Source of the DNA: an uncultured Treponema sp.
Lineage (GTDB): Bacteria; Spirochaetota; Spirochaetia; Treponematales; Treponemataceae
DNA length: 6,633 bases
Assembly: GCA_946538795.1 (NCBI GenBank)
Contig: CAMNGY010000088.1
Coordinates: 1 to 6,633, forward strand
Reading direction: 5' to 3'
In this document: positions 1 through 5,947 of the stretch, piece by piece
How positions within the stretch are numbered: position 1 is the first letter of the stretch
How the letters are laid out: each line of letters begins with the position of its first letter
The notes under the pieces: generated by a model
The model's database searches: none
What the model saw: only the letters and a program-made list of their open reading frames with translations
Told to the model about the DNA's origin: nothing
Made by a program: the position numbers and the translations under genes

Positions 1-394
1 CGCTGCCGTCCGGCGACCAGAAGCGGCGGCCCACCCGCCCCCGACCCGCGGTCTGGGATGCGGCCGCAAGGAGGGTGAAGGACAGCTGCCGCCCCCTTTC
101 CGTGTGGTTCCCGTCCGCGTCAAGCAGGAGCTTCCCGGCGGAAGGCGGGGAGCCGTTCCCGTCCAGCAGGGACAGGAGCCGCGTGTTCGTGCTGTCCGTC
201 TCGTCCAGCAGGGTCACGCGGTCTGCAGGCAGGATGCGGGGACCGTCCAGCCCCAGCCGGGCGGATTCCTCCGTGAACGCTGCGTAAAAGCTTCCGGCGG
301 TGAAGTCGTCCGCCGTCCTCGCCGGGGCGTTTGTCCTCGCCGGTGCGTCTGTCTGCGCCGGAGCGCCTGTCCGTACCTGTGCGGCCTCCGTCAT
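1..394 (-). CDS. birA: Biotin--[acetyl-CoA-carboxylase] ligase, N-terminal part (3' end beyond window)
   Basis: This enzyme makes biotinyl-AMP and transfers biotin to the carrier lysine of biotin-dependent carboxylases in the cytoplasm. The visible 131 codons contain two family hallmarks. One is LLDETDSTNTRL (about residues 61-72), the DSTN motif that opens the catalytic domain. The other is SQTAGRGRVGRRFWSP (about 113-128), the glycine/arginine-rich biotin and adenylate binding loop. No winged-helix repressor domain precedes the catalytic part, so this looks like a ligase without regulator function (group I). Instead, residues 11-28 are a low-complexity APA-rich repeat. The ATG at 394 follows GGGGAG closely. 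A GTG at 427 in the same frame is an alternative start with a poorer ribosome site. The gene lies 45 bp after pepF on the same strand and in the same reading frame, separated only by the pepF TAG stop. The C-terminal part is outside the window. Confidence 0.9.
   Translation of the reverse strand, partial: MTEAAQVRTGAPAQTDAPARTNAPARTADDFTAGSFYAAFTEESARLGLDGPRILPADRVTLLDETDSTNTRLLSLLDGNGSPPSAGKLLLDADGNHTERGRQLSFTLLAAASQTAGRGRVGRRFWSPDGS
311..364 (-). repeat. Three 18-bp tandem repeats inside birA, encoding hexapeptides
   Basis: Three consecutive 18-bp units encode APAQTD, APARTN and APARTA (residues 11-28 of the ligase). The units differ at a few third positions and at one or two codons. They form a disordered, Ala/Pro-rich extension before the catalytic domain. 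Copy number could vary between strains by slippage without breaking the frame. Confidence 0.8.
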
Positions 395-439
395 GTTCTC
401 CCCGGACTTCCGTATCTTTCCAGTCACGGTCCGGCCTGC

Positions 440-2239
440 CTAGAGGATTGCGTCCAGCTGGTTGACGAGCGACTTGAAGCTGTCGCAGGCTGCCTGGATA
501 GGTTCGGGCCTCTCCATGTCCACGCCGGCAACCCGCAGGGCTTCGATCGGGTAGCGCGACCCGCCAGACTTGAGGAAATTGAAGTAGTCCTCCCGCTCTG
601 CCGCCCCGCCCTCCGTCACGCGCCTGGCCAGGGCCAGGGCCGCCGAGATTCCGGTGGAGTATTTGTACACGTAGAAAGCATTGTAGAAGTGCGGGATGCG
701 CAGGCCCTCCAGGTCGCTTTCCTCTTCGAATACCATCTCGGGGCCGAAGTACTTTTCCAGCAGCCCGCGGTAGATGGAGCGGAGCGCGTCGGTGCTGAGC
801 GGCCTTCCTTCCTGCTCGACCGACTCGTGGCAGGCCAGCTCGAATTCCGCGAACATCGTCTGCCGGTGCAGGGTTGCCAGTATGTCGGCCGCACGGGAGG
901 ACAGGAGGTACTTTCGCATAGCATCGTCCTTCGCGTTTTTGAGAAGGTACTCGAAGACCAGCTCCTCGTTGAAAGTGGAGGCCGTTTCCGCCTCGAAAAT
1001 CGTATATTCGTAGCACATGAAGGGGTTGTTGTGGACGGAATACCATGAGTGCATGGAGTGTCCGCCCTCGTGGGCCATCGTGTACACGTCGCGCAGGCTC
1101 GTGTCCTTGTAGTTCAGCAGGATAAAGGGGTAGCCGTCGTAGCAGCCGGACGAGAACGCCCCGCTCCGCTTGCCCTTGTTCTCGTAGCGGTCGCACCAGC
1201 CCCCGAGAAGGCCGCCGCAGAGCCTGTCCGTGTACTCCGTTCCGAGCGGGGCCATGGCTCCGCGCACTATTTCCACCGCCTCCTCATAGCTCGTCTTGAA
1301 TTCAGGCTTGGGGGCCAGCGGGACGTATACGTCATAGTGCCTGAGCTCGTCCAGTTTCAGGACTCGCTTGCGCAGGGAGTAATACTTGTGCAGGGTGTCC
1401 AAGTTCTTGCCGACCGTAGCGATGAGGTTCCTGTAGACCGACACGGGTACCTTGTCCTTGTAGAGGGCGGCCTCCAGCGAGGACCCGTAGCCCCTCGCGC
1501 GGGAACGGAAGATGTCGTCCGCGACCGAACCCGCGTACAGGGCGGCGATGGTGTTGGCGTGCGAGGCGAACTGGGCGTAAAACTTCCCGTAGGCCTCCTT
1601 CCTGACGGACCTGTCCGGGTTTTCCATGAAGTCGCTGTAGGTGCTGTGGGTCAGGGGCTTGTCCTTGCCGTCCGCATGCACCGTGCCGAATTCCATGTCT
1701 ACGTTGGTCAGGAGGGAGAATGCGTTGGAGGCCGTCTCTCCGCTCTCAATCTGCAGGGCTAGGATCTTCTCCTCTTTCTCGCTCAGTATGTAGGGCTTTA
1801 TGTGCAGTGCCTTCTTTATGTATACCCGGTAGTTGTCGAATTCCTTTGCCTTTATCCATTCGTTTATCTTGTCGTCCGGAATCGCGAGCAGCTCCGGGTC
1901 CCAGAAGCTTATGGCGGCCACGTACTGCGTGTATGCCATCATGGCCCGCTTCTGCATCTCCTGCGCCTTGCCGTCGCCTTGGTCGGCCTCGTGCATCAGG
2001 CTGGCATAGTGGTGCACCCGCTCCATCACGTGCTCAACCGTCTCAAGCGCCATGAGGCCCTCCAGAAGCTTGTCAGGCCCGTCGGCCAGATGCCCCTTGC
2101 AGGCCAGGACATTTTCCGTCATGAAGGGGATTCTCTTGAGGTCGGCCTCCCATTCATTTTTGTTTTCGTATAAAACCGTCAGGTCCCACTTGTCACCGGC
2201 GGGAACGTCTTTTCTCAAAGGTATCTTGTCTTCGCTCAT
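440..2239 (-). CDS. pepF: Oligoendopeptidase F, M3 family zinc metallopeptidase
   Basis: This is a cytoplasmic zinc peptidase that cleaves short peptides, typically for nutrition or peptide turnover. At 599 residues it has the usual PepF length. The N-terminus (PLRKDVPAGDKWDLTVLY) is the classic family opening. The zinc site is HEGGH at residues 390-394 (HExxH), followed by FEAETAS, where E418 is the expected third ligand about 24 residues after the second histidine. Near the C-terminus, IPHFYNAFYVYKYSTGISAA carries the conserved His/Tyr substrate-site residues. No signal peptide or membrane segment is visible. The ATG at 2239 fits the family start. It has no properly spaced Shine-Dalgarno: GAGGG sits only 1 nt from the ATG. 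An extended -10 element ends 6 nt upstream, which suggests leaderless expression. birA follows and is probably in the same transcript. Confidence 0.95.
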   Translation of the reverse strand: MSEDKIPLRKDVPAGDKWDLTVLYENKNEWEADLKRIPFMTENVLACKGHLADGPDKLLEGLMALETVEHVMERVHHYASLMHEADQGDGKAQEMQKRAMMAYTQYVAAISFWDPELLAIPDDKINEWIKAKEFDNYRVYIKKALHIKPYILSEKEEKILALQIESGETASNAFSLLTNVDMEFGTVHADGKDKPLTHSTYSDFMENPDRSVRKEAYGKFYAQFASHANTIAALYAGSVADDIFRSRARGYGSSLEAALYKDKVPVSVYRNLIATVGKNLDTLHKYYSLRKRVLKLDELRHYDVYVPLAPKPEFKTSYEEAVEIVRGAMAPLGTEYTDRLCGGLLGGWCDRYENKGKRSGAFSSGCYDGYPFILLNYKDTSLRDVYTMAHEGGHSMHSWYSVHNNPFMCYEYTIFEAETASTFNEELVFEYLLKNAKDDAMRKYLLSSRAADILATLHRQTMFAEFELACHESVEQEGRPLSTDALRSIYRGLLEKYFGPEMVFEEESDLEGLRIPHFYNAFYVYKYSTGISAALALARRVTEGGAAEREDYFNFLKSGGSRYPIEALRVAGVDMERPEPIQAACDSFKSLVNQLDAIL

Positions 2240-2245
2240 GCCCTC

Positions 2246-2274
2246 AGTCTAGCATGAAATGGGCTTGTTGCGAA
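2246..2274 (-). promoter_or_regulatory. pepF promoter, extended -10, predicted leaderless start
   Basis: Read on the minus strand, TTCGCA (2269-2274, 4 of 6 matches to TTGACA) is followed after 17 nt by TAGACT (2246-2251), which TGC precedes to give an extended -10. Six bases separate TAGACT from the pepF ATG, so the predicted transcription start falls on or next to the A of the start codon. The same TGCTAGACT-N6-ATG arrangement occurs at the HD gene. Confidence 0.6.
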
Positions 2275-2348
2275 AGGGCATTGCGTGGGGCTTTCCGGAT
2301 GTGCCGGCCTTTCGCCGTCGCGGGCTTGGCTCGGCGGCTTCCGTACGC

Positions 2349-2368
2349 CCGGCCCCTGCTCGGGCCGG
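2349..2368 (-). terminator. GC-rich hairpin downstream of the HD gene (weak terminator candidate)
   Basis: CCGGCCC (2349-2355) and GGGCCGG (2362-2368) form a 7-bp stem with a 6-nt loop. It lies in the 194-bp gap between the HD gene stop and the pepF start, where I see no credible coding frame. There is no T-run on the minus-strand side, so it is at best a Rho-assisted or partial terminator. Confidence 0.3.
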
Positions 2369-2433
2369 AGATGCCCGCGTCCGGGACGGATGCCTCCTGA
2401 CTGAACCGCGGGTGCCCGTTCCCCCTGCCTTCC

Positions 2434-2904
2434 CTAGCTCCGCTTCCCGCCCCTCCGGGACAAGGTCTCGTGGAGGGCGCAGAGCTTGTCGGCGAGGCAT
2501 ACCAGCCAGCCTTCCCGGGTCGCGGGGGGTATGGGGACGAGAGGAAACATGTGGCGGGCGATTATGTCCTTCTCCCTCCGCGTCAGCGTGAAGTCCTCGC
2601 CTGCGTTTCTGAGCGCGATGAAGGGGTGCGTGAAGCCGTGGGTGCAGGGCGGGCCGGGGTAGCCCGTGTGCCAGTCGTACAGGAAGTAGTCGTGGAGCAG
2701 CGCGCCCCTCACCAGGCTTTCCGCGTCGATGCGGATGCCGAGCCTTTCCGCCATGTCCAGGCCGGTCCGCGCGACGGCGACGCTGTGCCTGTAGACCGAG
2801 CAGCGCCCGTGCTGCATGAAGTTTTTCTCCAATAGGAACCTTCCGTTTTTCTCCAGCCTTCTCAGCGTCCCTATGACCAGCCGCCGCCTTTCCGTCGCAT
2901 CCAT
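2434..2904 (-). CDS. Small HD-domain phosphohydrolase
   Basis: This is a 156-residue cytoplasmic protein of the HD superfamily of metal-dependent phosphohydrolases. The motif series is visible: H40 (RHS), H71-D72 (ALLHDYFLYDWH), further histidines at 89, 93 and 118 (THGFTHPF, ARHMFP), and D139 (CLADKLCALHE). This H...HD...H...D pattern binds the metal. The YDWH and THGFTHP stretches resemble stand-alone HD proteins common in anaerobic bacteria, whose substrate is usually unknown. I cannot assign a substrate; a nucleotide or phosphorylated metabolite is only the family default. The ATG at 2904 has no Shine-Dalgarno. TGCTAGACT ends 6 nt upstream, implying leaderless initiation as at pepF. The gene is divergent from the ATPase gene, with 166 bp between them. 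A polar, basic tail (RRGGKRS) ends the protein. Confidence 0.8.
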   Translation of the reverse strand: MDATERRRLVIGTLRRLEKNGRFLLEKNFMQHGRCSVYRHSVAVARTGLDMAERLGIRIDAESLVRGALLHDYFLYDWHTGYPGPPCTHGFTHPFIALRNAGEDFTLTRREKDIIARHMFPLVPIPPATREGWLVCLADKLCALHETLSRRGGKRS

Positions 2905-2910
2905 GGGGCA

Positions 2911-2941
2911 AGTCTAGCACAAGCAGGGGGATACTTGTAAA
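2911..2941 (-). promoter_or_regulatory. HD gene promoter, extended -10, predicted leaderless start
   Basis: On the minus strand, TTTACA (2936-2941) and TAGACT (2911-2916, preceded by TGC) are separated by 19 nt. The extended -10 could offset the long spacer. TAGACT ends 6 nt before the ATG, putting the predicted start at the A of ATG. The nine bases TGCTAGACT are identical to those before pepF. Confidence 0.55.
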
Positions 2942-2991
2942 GGGGGCGACGGACGTTTGCCCCGGACACCCGTTCTGCCGGAAAAACGGTC

Positions 2992-3037
2992 ATAATCCGA
3001 AGTATCGGCTTAAAATTTATCATTGACTTCGGATTAT
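2992..3037. promoter_or_regulatory. 12-bp inverted repeat overlapping the ATPase promoter (candidate operator)
   Basis: ATAATCCGAAGT (2992-3003) and its exact reverse complement ACTTCGGATTAT (3026-3037) are separated by 22 bp. The centres of the two arms are 34 bp apart, about three helical turns, so a dimeric regulator could bind both on one DNA face. The right arm covers the last three bases of the -35 box and part of the spacer, so binding would block RNA polymerase. The hairpin could also form in DNA, but it lies mostly upstream of the transcription start. Confidence 0.5.
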
Positions 3038-3051
3038 CATGGGATTATACT
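3023..3051 (+). promoter_or_regulatory. Sigma-70-type promoter of the ATPase gene
   Basis: TTGACT (3023-3028) and TATACT (3046-3051) are spaced by exactly 17 nt. Transcription should start near 3058, giving a leader of only about 13 nt before the GTG at 3071. The only Shine-Dalgarno-like bases (AAGG) overlap the start codon, so translation is probably weak or uses a near-leaderless mode. Confidence 0.75.
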
Positions 3052-3070
3052 AGAATAAAACGAAGTCAAG

Positions 3071-4516
3071 GTGGAGCAAGTGGTAGGTCGGAGCAGAGAG
3101 ATCCAGGAACTGAACAGGCTGTATGACAGCGGCAAGGCTGAGTTCGTCGCGATATACGGGCGGAGGCGGATAGGCAAGACATATCTGGTGGACCAGCTTT
3201 TCAAAAACAGGATAAGCTTCCGCCATTCGGGCATATCACCCGTGGACGGGGAAGGGGGCGGCGGACTTGTCCGGCAGCTGGACCACTTTTACCTGTCCCT
3301 GCGGCTCCAGGGAATGAAGAAGGGCAGGAAGCCCTCCAGCTGGCTGGAGGCTTTTTACCTGCTGGAGAAACACCTTCAGGACAGGGACGACGGGACGCGC
3401 CAGCTGGTTTTCATCGACGAGTTGCCTTGGCTGGATACCCCGAAGTCAGGCTTCATCCCTGCGTTCGAGGCTTTCTGGAATACGTGGGGCTGCCATCGGG
3501 ACAACCTGATGGTCATCGTCTGTGGAAGTGCGAATTCATGGATTGTGGACAAGCTCATCAACAATCACGGGGGCCTGTACAACCGTCTGACCTATGAGAT
3601 AAAGCTTTTCCCGTTCACCCTTTCCGAATGTGAGGAATATTTGGAGAGCATGGGCATCGGCTATTCCAGGTACGATATCGTGCAGTGCTACATGATTCTG
3701 GGGGGAGTGCCGTATTATTACAGTTTTTTCAGACCTGACTACAGCGTTGCCCAGAACATAGACCTGCTGTTTTTTTCCCGCCAGGCGAAACTGAGGGACG
3801 AGTATGGCAGGCTGTTCATGTCCGTTTTCAGGAATCCCGAATACATGATGCGCATCGCGAGCTTCCTTTCCGGAAAGCGCACCGGCTTCACGCGGGGCGA
3901 AATCCTTGGTGCTTTGGAACTGAAGGAAGGAAGCGTATTCATGGACGCGATGAAGGGGCTGCTTGCGGGCGACTTCATAGAAAAATATGTTCCCTTCGGT
4001 GAAAGCTGCAAAGACGTGCGTTACCGGCTGCTCGACCCGTTCTGCCTGTTCTGCAACCGCTTCCTGGGGGAAGGAAGGGAGGCTGACGAGGGCTACTGGC
4101 AGAGGAACCTCAATTCCCAGGTCCTGAACGTGTGGCGGGGCTACGCGTTCGAGGATGTATGCTTCAACCATATCCCGCAGATAAAGAAGGCATTGGAGAT
4201 AGGAGGTGTCTCCTCGTGCCAGTCGGGCTGGATTCACCGGGGGAACAAGGAAAGGCAGGGGAGCCAGATAGACCTTCTTATCGAGCGCGATGACCATGTG
4301 GTCAACATGTGCGAGATGAAATTCTACAACAAGGAGTTCGTCGTGGACAAGCAGTATTATTCGGTGATGCTGGAACGGGCCGACTCACTTGTCTCGGTGA
4401 TACCTAGGACGCACAGCGTGCGCACCACGCTCATAACGACATTCGGGCTCAAGAAAAATGAGTACAGCGGTGTTTTCTCGAAGGTACTGACCCTAGACGA
4501 TTTGTTCAGGAAGTAG
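3071..4516 (+). CDS. ATP-binding protein, ATPase_2 / DUF234 type with PD-(D/E)XK-like C-terminus
   Basis: This 481-residue protein belongs to a widespread prokaryotic P-loop NTPase family whose cellular role is not established. The start VVGRSREIQEL (residues 4-14) is the family's usual opening, which supports the GTG at 3071; an in-frame TAA lies just upstream. Walker A is GRRRIGKT (30-37), Walker B LVFIDE (112-117), and a sensor-like strand with CGSANSW follows near 150. The middle (about 190-330, ILGGVPYYYS, then LLAGDFIEKY) is the helical/winged-helix region. The C-terminal third looks like a PD-(D/E)XK nuclease fold: E361 in GYAFEDVC, D401 in QIDLLIER, and E415-M-K417 as the ExK motif. 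Nuclease activity is inference from these residues. The gene stands alone, with its own promoter and operator-like dyad. Such genes are often found in accessory DNA and have been suggested to act in defence or genome maintenance. Confidence 0.88.
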   Translation: MEQVVGRSREIQELNRLYDSGKAEFVAIYGRRRIGKTYLVDQLFKNRISFRHSGISPVDGEGGGGLVRQLDHFYLSLRLQGMKKGRKPSSWLEAFYLLEKHLQDRDDGTRQLVFIDELPWLDTPKSGFIPAFEAFWNTWGCHRDNLMVIVCGSANSWIVDKLINNHGGLYNRLTYEIKLFPFTLSECEEYLESMGIGYSRYDIVQCYMILGGVPYYYSFFRPDYSVAQNIDLLFFSRQAKLRDEYGRLFMSVFRNPEYMMRIASFLSGKRTGFTRGEILGALELKEGSVFMDAMKGLLAGDFIEKYVPFGESCKDVRYRLLDPFCLFCNRFLGEGREADEGYWQRNLNSQVLNVWRGYAFEDVCFNHIPQIKKALEIGGVSSCQSGWIHRGNKERQGSQIDLLIERDDHVVNMCEMKFYNKEFVVDKQYYSVMLERADSLVSVIPRTHSVRTTLITTFGLKKNEYSGVFSKVLTLDDLFRK

Positions 4517-4517
4517 G

Positions 4518-4612
4518 AACCGTCCGTTCAGCACCCCCGTAAACGCTCGTTTACTACCCCCAAAAACGCCCGTTTAACACCCCAAAAAACGTCCGTTTAC
4601 TACCCCCAAAAA
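4518..4612 (+). repeat. Four palindromic boxes at exact 23-bp period (iteron-like array)
   Basis: Palindromes of the form AAACG-NN-CGTTT are centred at 4546.5, 4569.5 and 4592.5. A degenerate copy (AACCG-TC-CGTTC) is centred at 4523.5, so all four are exactly 23 bp apart. The best copy extends to GTAAACG-CT-CGTTTAC (4539-4554). Between boxes runs an A/C-rich linker of the type ACTACCCCCAAA. The array begins immediately after the ATPase stop and ends at an A5T8 tract before the HU-like gene's promoter. It could be an operator array, an iteron-like element, or a 3' region that folds into serial hairpins. No T-run follows each stem. Confidence 0.8.
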
Positions 4613-4670
4613 TTTTTTTTGAAGTCTGGCGATTTTACGACATTTTTCACCCCTGCCCCGTGCCTATAAT
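4608..4670 (+). promoter_or_regulatory. Promoter of the HU-like gene with upstream A5T8 tract
   Basis: A perfect TATAAT lies at 4665-4670. At 17-nt spacing the -35 position (4642-4647, ATTTTT) is poor. The A5T8 tract at 4608-4620 falls about -57 to -69 from the predicted start near 4677, so it may act as an UP-like element or bent DNA that compensates. The expected leader is about 54 nt and contains TAAGGAG (4718-4724), ideally 6 nt before the ATG at 4731. Confidence 0.6.
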
Positions 4671-4730
4671 AAAGGCATATCAATTAAAGCCGCACGGAAG
4701 CGACATGGTCCGGGCGGTAAGGAGTGAATT

Positions 4731-5525
4731 ATGTCAAAGAAAAACAAAGTGACGGGAAGCGACAACAGCTTCATCAATCTTCGCGACGGGGCAGCAGGCC
4801 AGGTTCTGCTCAGGCTGCACGCGAACAAGCTCAACGCCGAAGGGCAGGGTATCGGTTACTACGGGAAGGTGGCGCGGTTCACCTATTCCAACCAGAACGT
4901 CCTTGACCTCATGGCGGAGCAGCTGCCGGACATGAAGGTGGGCCGCATCACGGACGTGATGACCGCCTACACCAAGGTGCTGCTCGGCGTGCTCGCGTCC
5001 GGGCACGCCGTCCGCCTGGGCTCGCTCGGCTGCTTCTACATAGCCCCCGTGGGCATAGCGGCAAATCCGGGCGAGCGGCTCCCGCTCACGGTGCGCTTCT
5101 CGCCCGACGGGACGCTCCTGGACGCGGTGTCCAAGGTTGAGGTGTCCGACAGCACGGTCGCGGCCCCGGGCGTGGACTTCGGCACGATTACCGATGTCTC
5201 CAGGGTTGCGGCGGACGGGACGCTGATCGCCGGCGGTTCGGTTCTGATTGAAGGTTCCGGCCTTTGCATTGGTGGAAAGGAAAGCGGCCTGTGGCTCGCC
5301 CCGGCGACCGATGACGGCAGGCCTTCGGGCACGGAGGCGGAGTGGCAGAAGGTGTCCAGCTTCCTGTACAACTTCCCGAGGAAGCTCGTGTTCACGCTGC
5401 CTGCTGACGTGGCGGCGGGAAAGTACGTGTTCGTCCTCCGTACCCGCTACATCGGAAGCTCGAAGTACGAGCGGAAGGAACTGCTTGAGGGCGTGAGCGG
5501 CGCTTTCACTGTCAGGCAGCCCTAG
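4731..5525 (+). CDS. HU/IHF-like DNA-binding protein with C-terminal Ig-like (DUF4469-type) domain
   Basis: This is a 264-residue protein in two parts. Residues about 20-125 resemble the HU/IHF fold as found in large HU-derived proteins: NVLDLMAEQLPDMKVGRITDVM is the helical pair, then GHAVRLGSLGCFYIAPVG and VRFSPDGTLL are beta strands. Residues about 148-264 begin FGTITDVSRV, pass through GTLIAGGSVLIEGSGL, and end in alternating strands (KYVFVLRTRY, GAFTVRQP). That is the Ig-like DUF4469 type usually paired with this HU variant. No signal peptide is present. Proteins of this layout are known mainly from Bacteroidetes and some spirochaetes and are presumed nucleoid or DNA-architecture proteins; the function of the Ig-like part is unknown. 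A strong TAAGGAG ribosome site supports the ATG at 4731. The gene is monocistronic, preceded by the 23-bp box array and followed by a GC-rich hairpin. Confidence 0.82.
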   Translation: MSKKNKVTGSDNSFINLRDGAAGQVLLRLHANKLNAEGQGIGYYGKVARFTYSNQNVLDLMAEQLPDMKVGRITDVMTAYTKVLLGVLASGHAVRLGSLGCFYIAPVGIAANPGERLPLTVRFSPDGTLLDAVSKVEVSDSTVAAPGVDFGTITDVSRVAADGTLIAGGSVLIEGSGLCIGGKESGLWLAPATDDGRPSGTEAEWQKVSSFLYNFPRKLVFTLPADVAAGKYVFVLRTRYIGSSKYERKELLEGVSGAFTVRQP

Positions 5526-5527
5526 GC

Positions 5528-5574
5528 GGGGCGGGGCGGGGGTATTGCGGTGTCCGCCGTGCCCCCGCCGCCCC
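5528..5574 (+). terminator. GC-rich hairpin between convergent genes
   Basis: The left arm at 5528-5542 (GGGGCGGGGCGGGGG) pairs with the right arm at 5562-5574 (CCCCCGCCGCCCC), with a two-base bulge. A small inner stem, GCGG/CCGC, lies at 5547-5557. It starts 2 bp after the HU-like gene stop and ends 19 bp before the repressor remnant's stop, so it could serve both converging transcripts. There is no T-run, so it is not a classic intrinsic terminator. The G-runs (GGGG-C-GGGG-C-GGGGG) might also form a quadruplex. Confidence 0.5.
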
Positions 5575-5593
5575 TTGACGGGCGGGCGGCCTG

Positions 5594-5905
5594 TCATGCC
5601 GGTTCCGTGCAGGCCTGCTTGACTTTCCGGATCATGTTCCCGATGGATTCCTGGACGTTCGGCGGAAGGGAGTCGAGCTCATCGATGAGCAGGCGGTGCT
5701 TCTGGTATTTCTGCAGCGAATCGGGCATTGTCCGCTGGGGGCTGGCTTCCGGCTCCAGCCCCGTCAGGAGGTATTCCTCGGAGACACCGAGGACTTTCGC
5801 GATGCGGAGCGCGACGTCGGCGGCGGGGACGCTGTTTCGCTTGATGCCCGTGGAAAGGCTCGTGAGCGAAAAGTCCGCACGAAACCTGAAAAAATGAAGA
5901 AAAGT
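5594..5905 (-). pseudogene. Xre/Cro-type HTH regulator, 5'-truncated remnant
   Basis: The minus-strand frame ending at TGA 5594-5596 encodes the later part of a helix-turn-helix regulator. It shows LTSLSTGIKRNSVPAADVAL (recognition helix and next helix), then RIAKVLGVSEEYLLTG, the standard end of an Xre domain. A linker and a helical tail follow (LLIDELDSLPPNVQESIGNM). Upstream of about 5875 the homology stops. The frame runs through a non-homologous TFLHFFRFRA stretch to an in-frame TGA (complement of 5906-5908), with no ATG, GTG or TTG before or within the HTH part. Helix 1 and helix 2 (roughly 30 residues) and the start codon are missing. The break coincides with the change from GC-rich to AT-rich DNA, so insertion or recombination probably removed the 5' end. 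The gene is most likely dead, barring a short product from an internal start. Confidence 0.75.
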
Positions 5906-5916
5906 TCAAAAAGCCC

Positions 5917-5941
5917 TTGACATTTTTTTTTGTGGTATACT
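5917..5941 (+). promoter_or_regulatory. Promoter of the peptide gene: extended -10 with T9 tract
   Basis: TGGTATACT (5933-5941) is a near-ideal extended -10. A perfect TTGACA lies at 5917-5922, but only 13 nt separate the two hexamers, too short for normal use. Nine of those 13 are one T run (5923-5931). The promoter therefore either works through the extended -10 alone or depends on the length of the T run. Transcription would start near 5948, giving a leader of about 40 nt. Confidence 0.6.
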
Positions 5942-5947
5942 GAAAGG

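Noticed and set aside
104..1048. Plus-strand frame of 314 codons
   Set aside because: It is antisense to birA and pepF in GC-rich DNA. Its arginine/proline/valine-rich composition and lack of family motifs mark it as a shadow.
120..1196. Minus-strand frame of 358 codons overlapping pepF and birA
   Set aside because: It overlaps two clearly recognised genes in another frame on the same strand and has low-complexity Arg/Gly/Pro composition.
2249..2920. Minus-strand frame of 223 codons over the HD gene
   Set aside because: It is an out-of-frame shadow of the HD gene, which carries the full metal-binding motif set; this frame has none.
3536..4297. Minus-strand frame of 253 codons inside the ATPase gene
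   Set aside because: It is antisense to a gene with intact Walker motifs and has no recognisable domain of its own.
4518..4612. CRISPR array
   Set aside because: Units are 23 bp end to end with no unique spacers, and each is palindromic at its centre. No cas genes are nearby.
4734..5597. Minus-strand frame of 287 codons over the HU-like gene
   Set aside because: It is antisense to the HU-like gene, rich in His/Arg/Pro, and has no promoter or ribosome site.
5909..5926. Minus-strand ATG shortly upstream of the Xre remnant as its start
   Set aside because: The ATG is in frame, but TGA follows after five codons, before any HTH homology, so it cannot produce the regulator.
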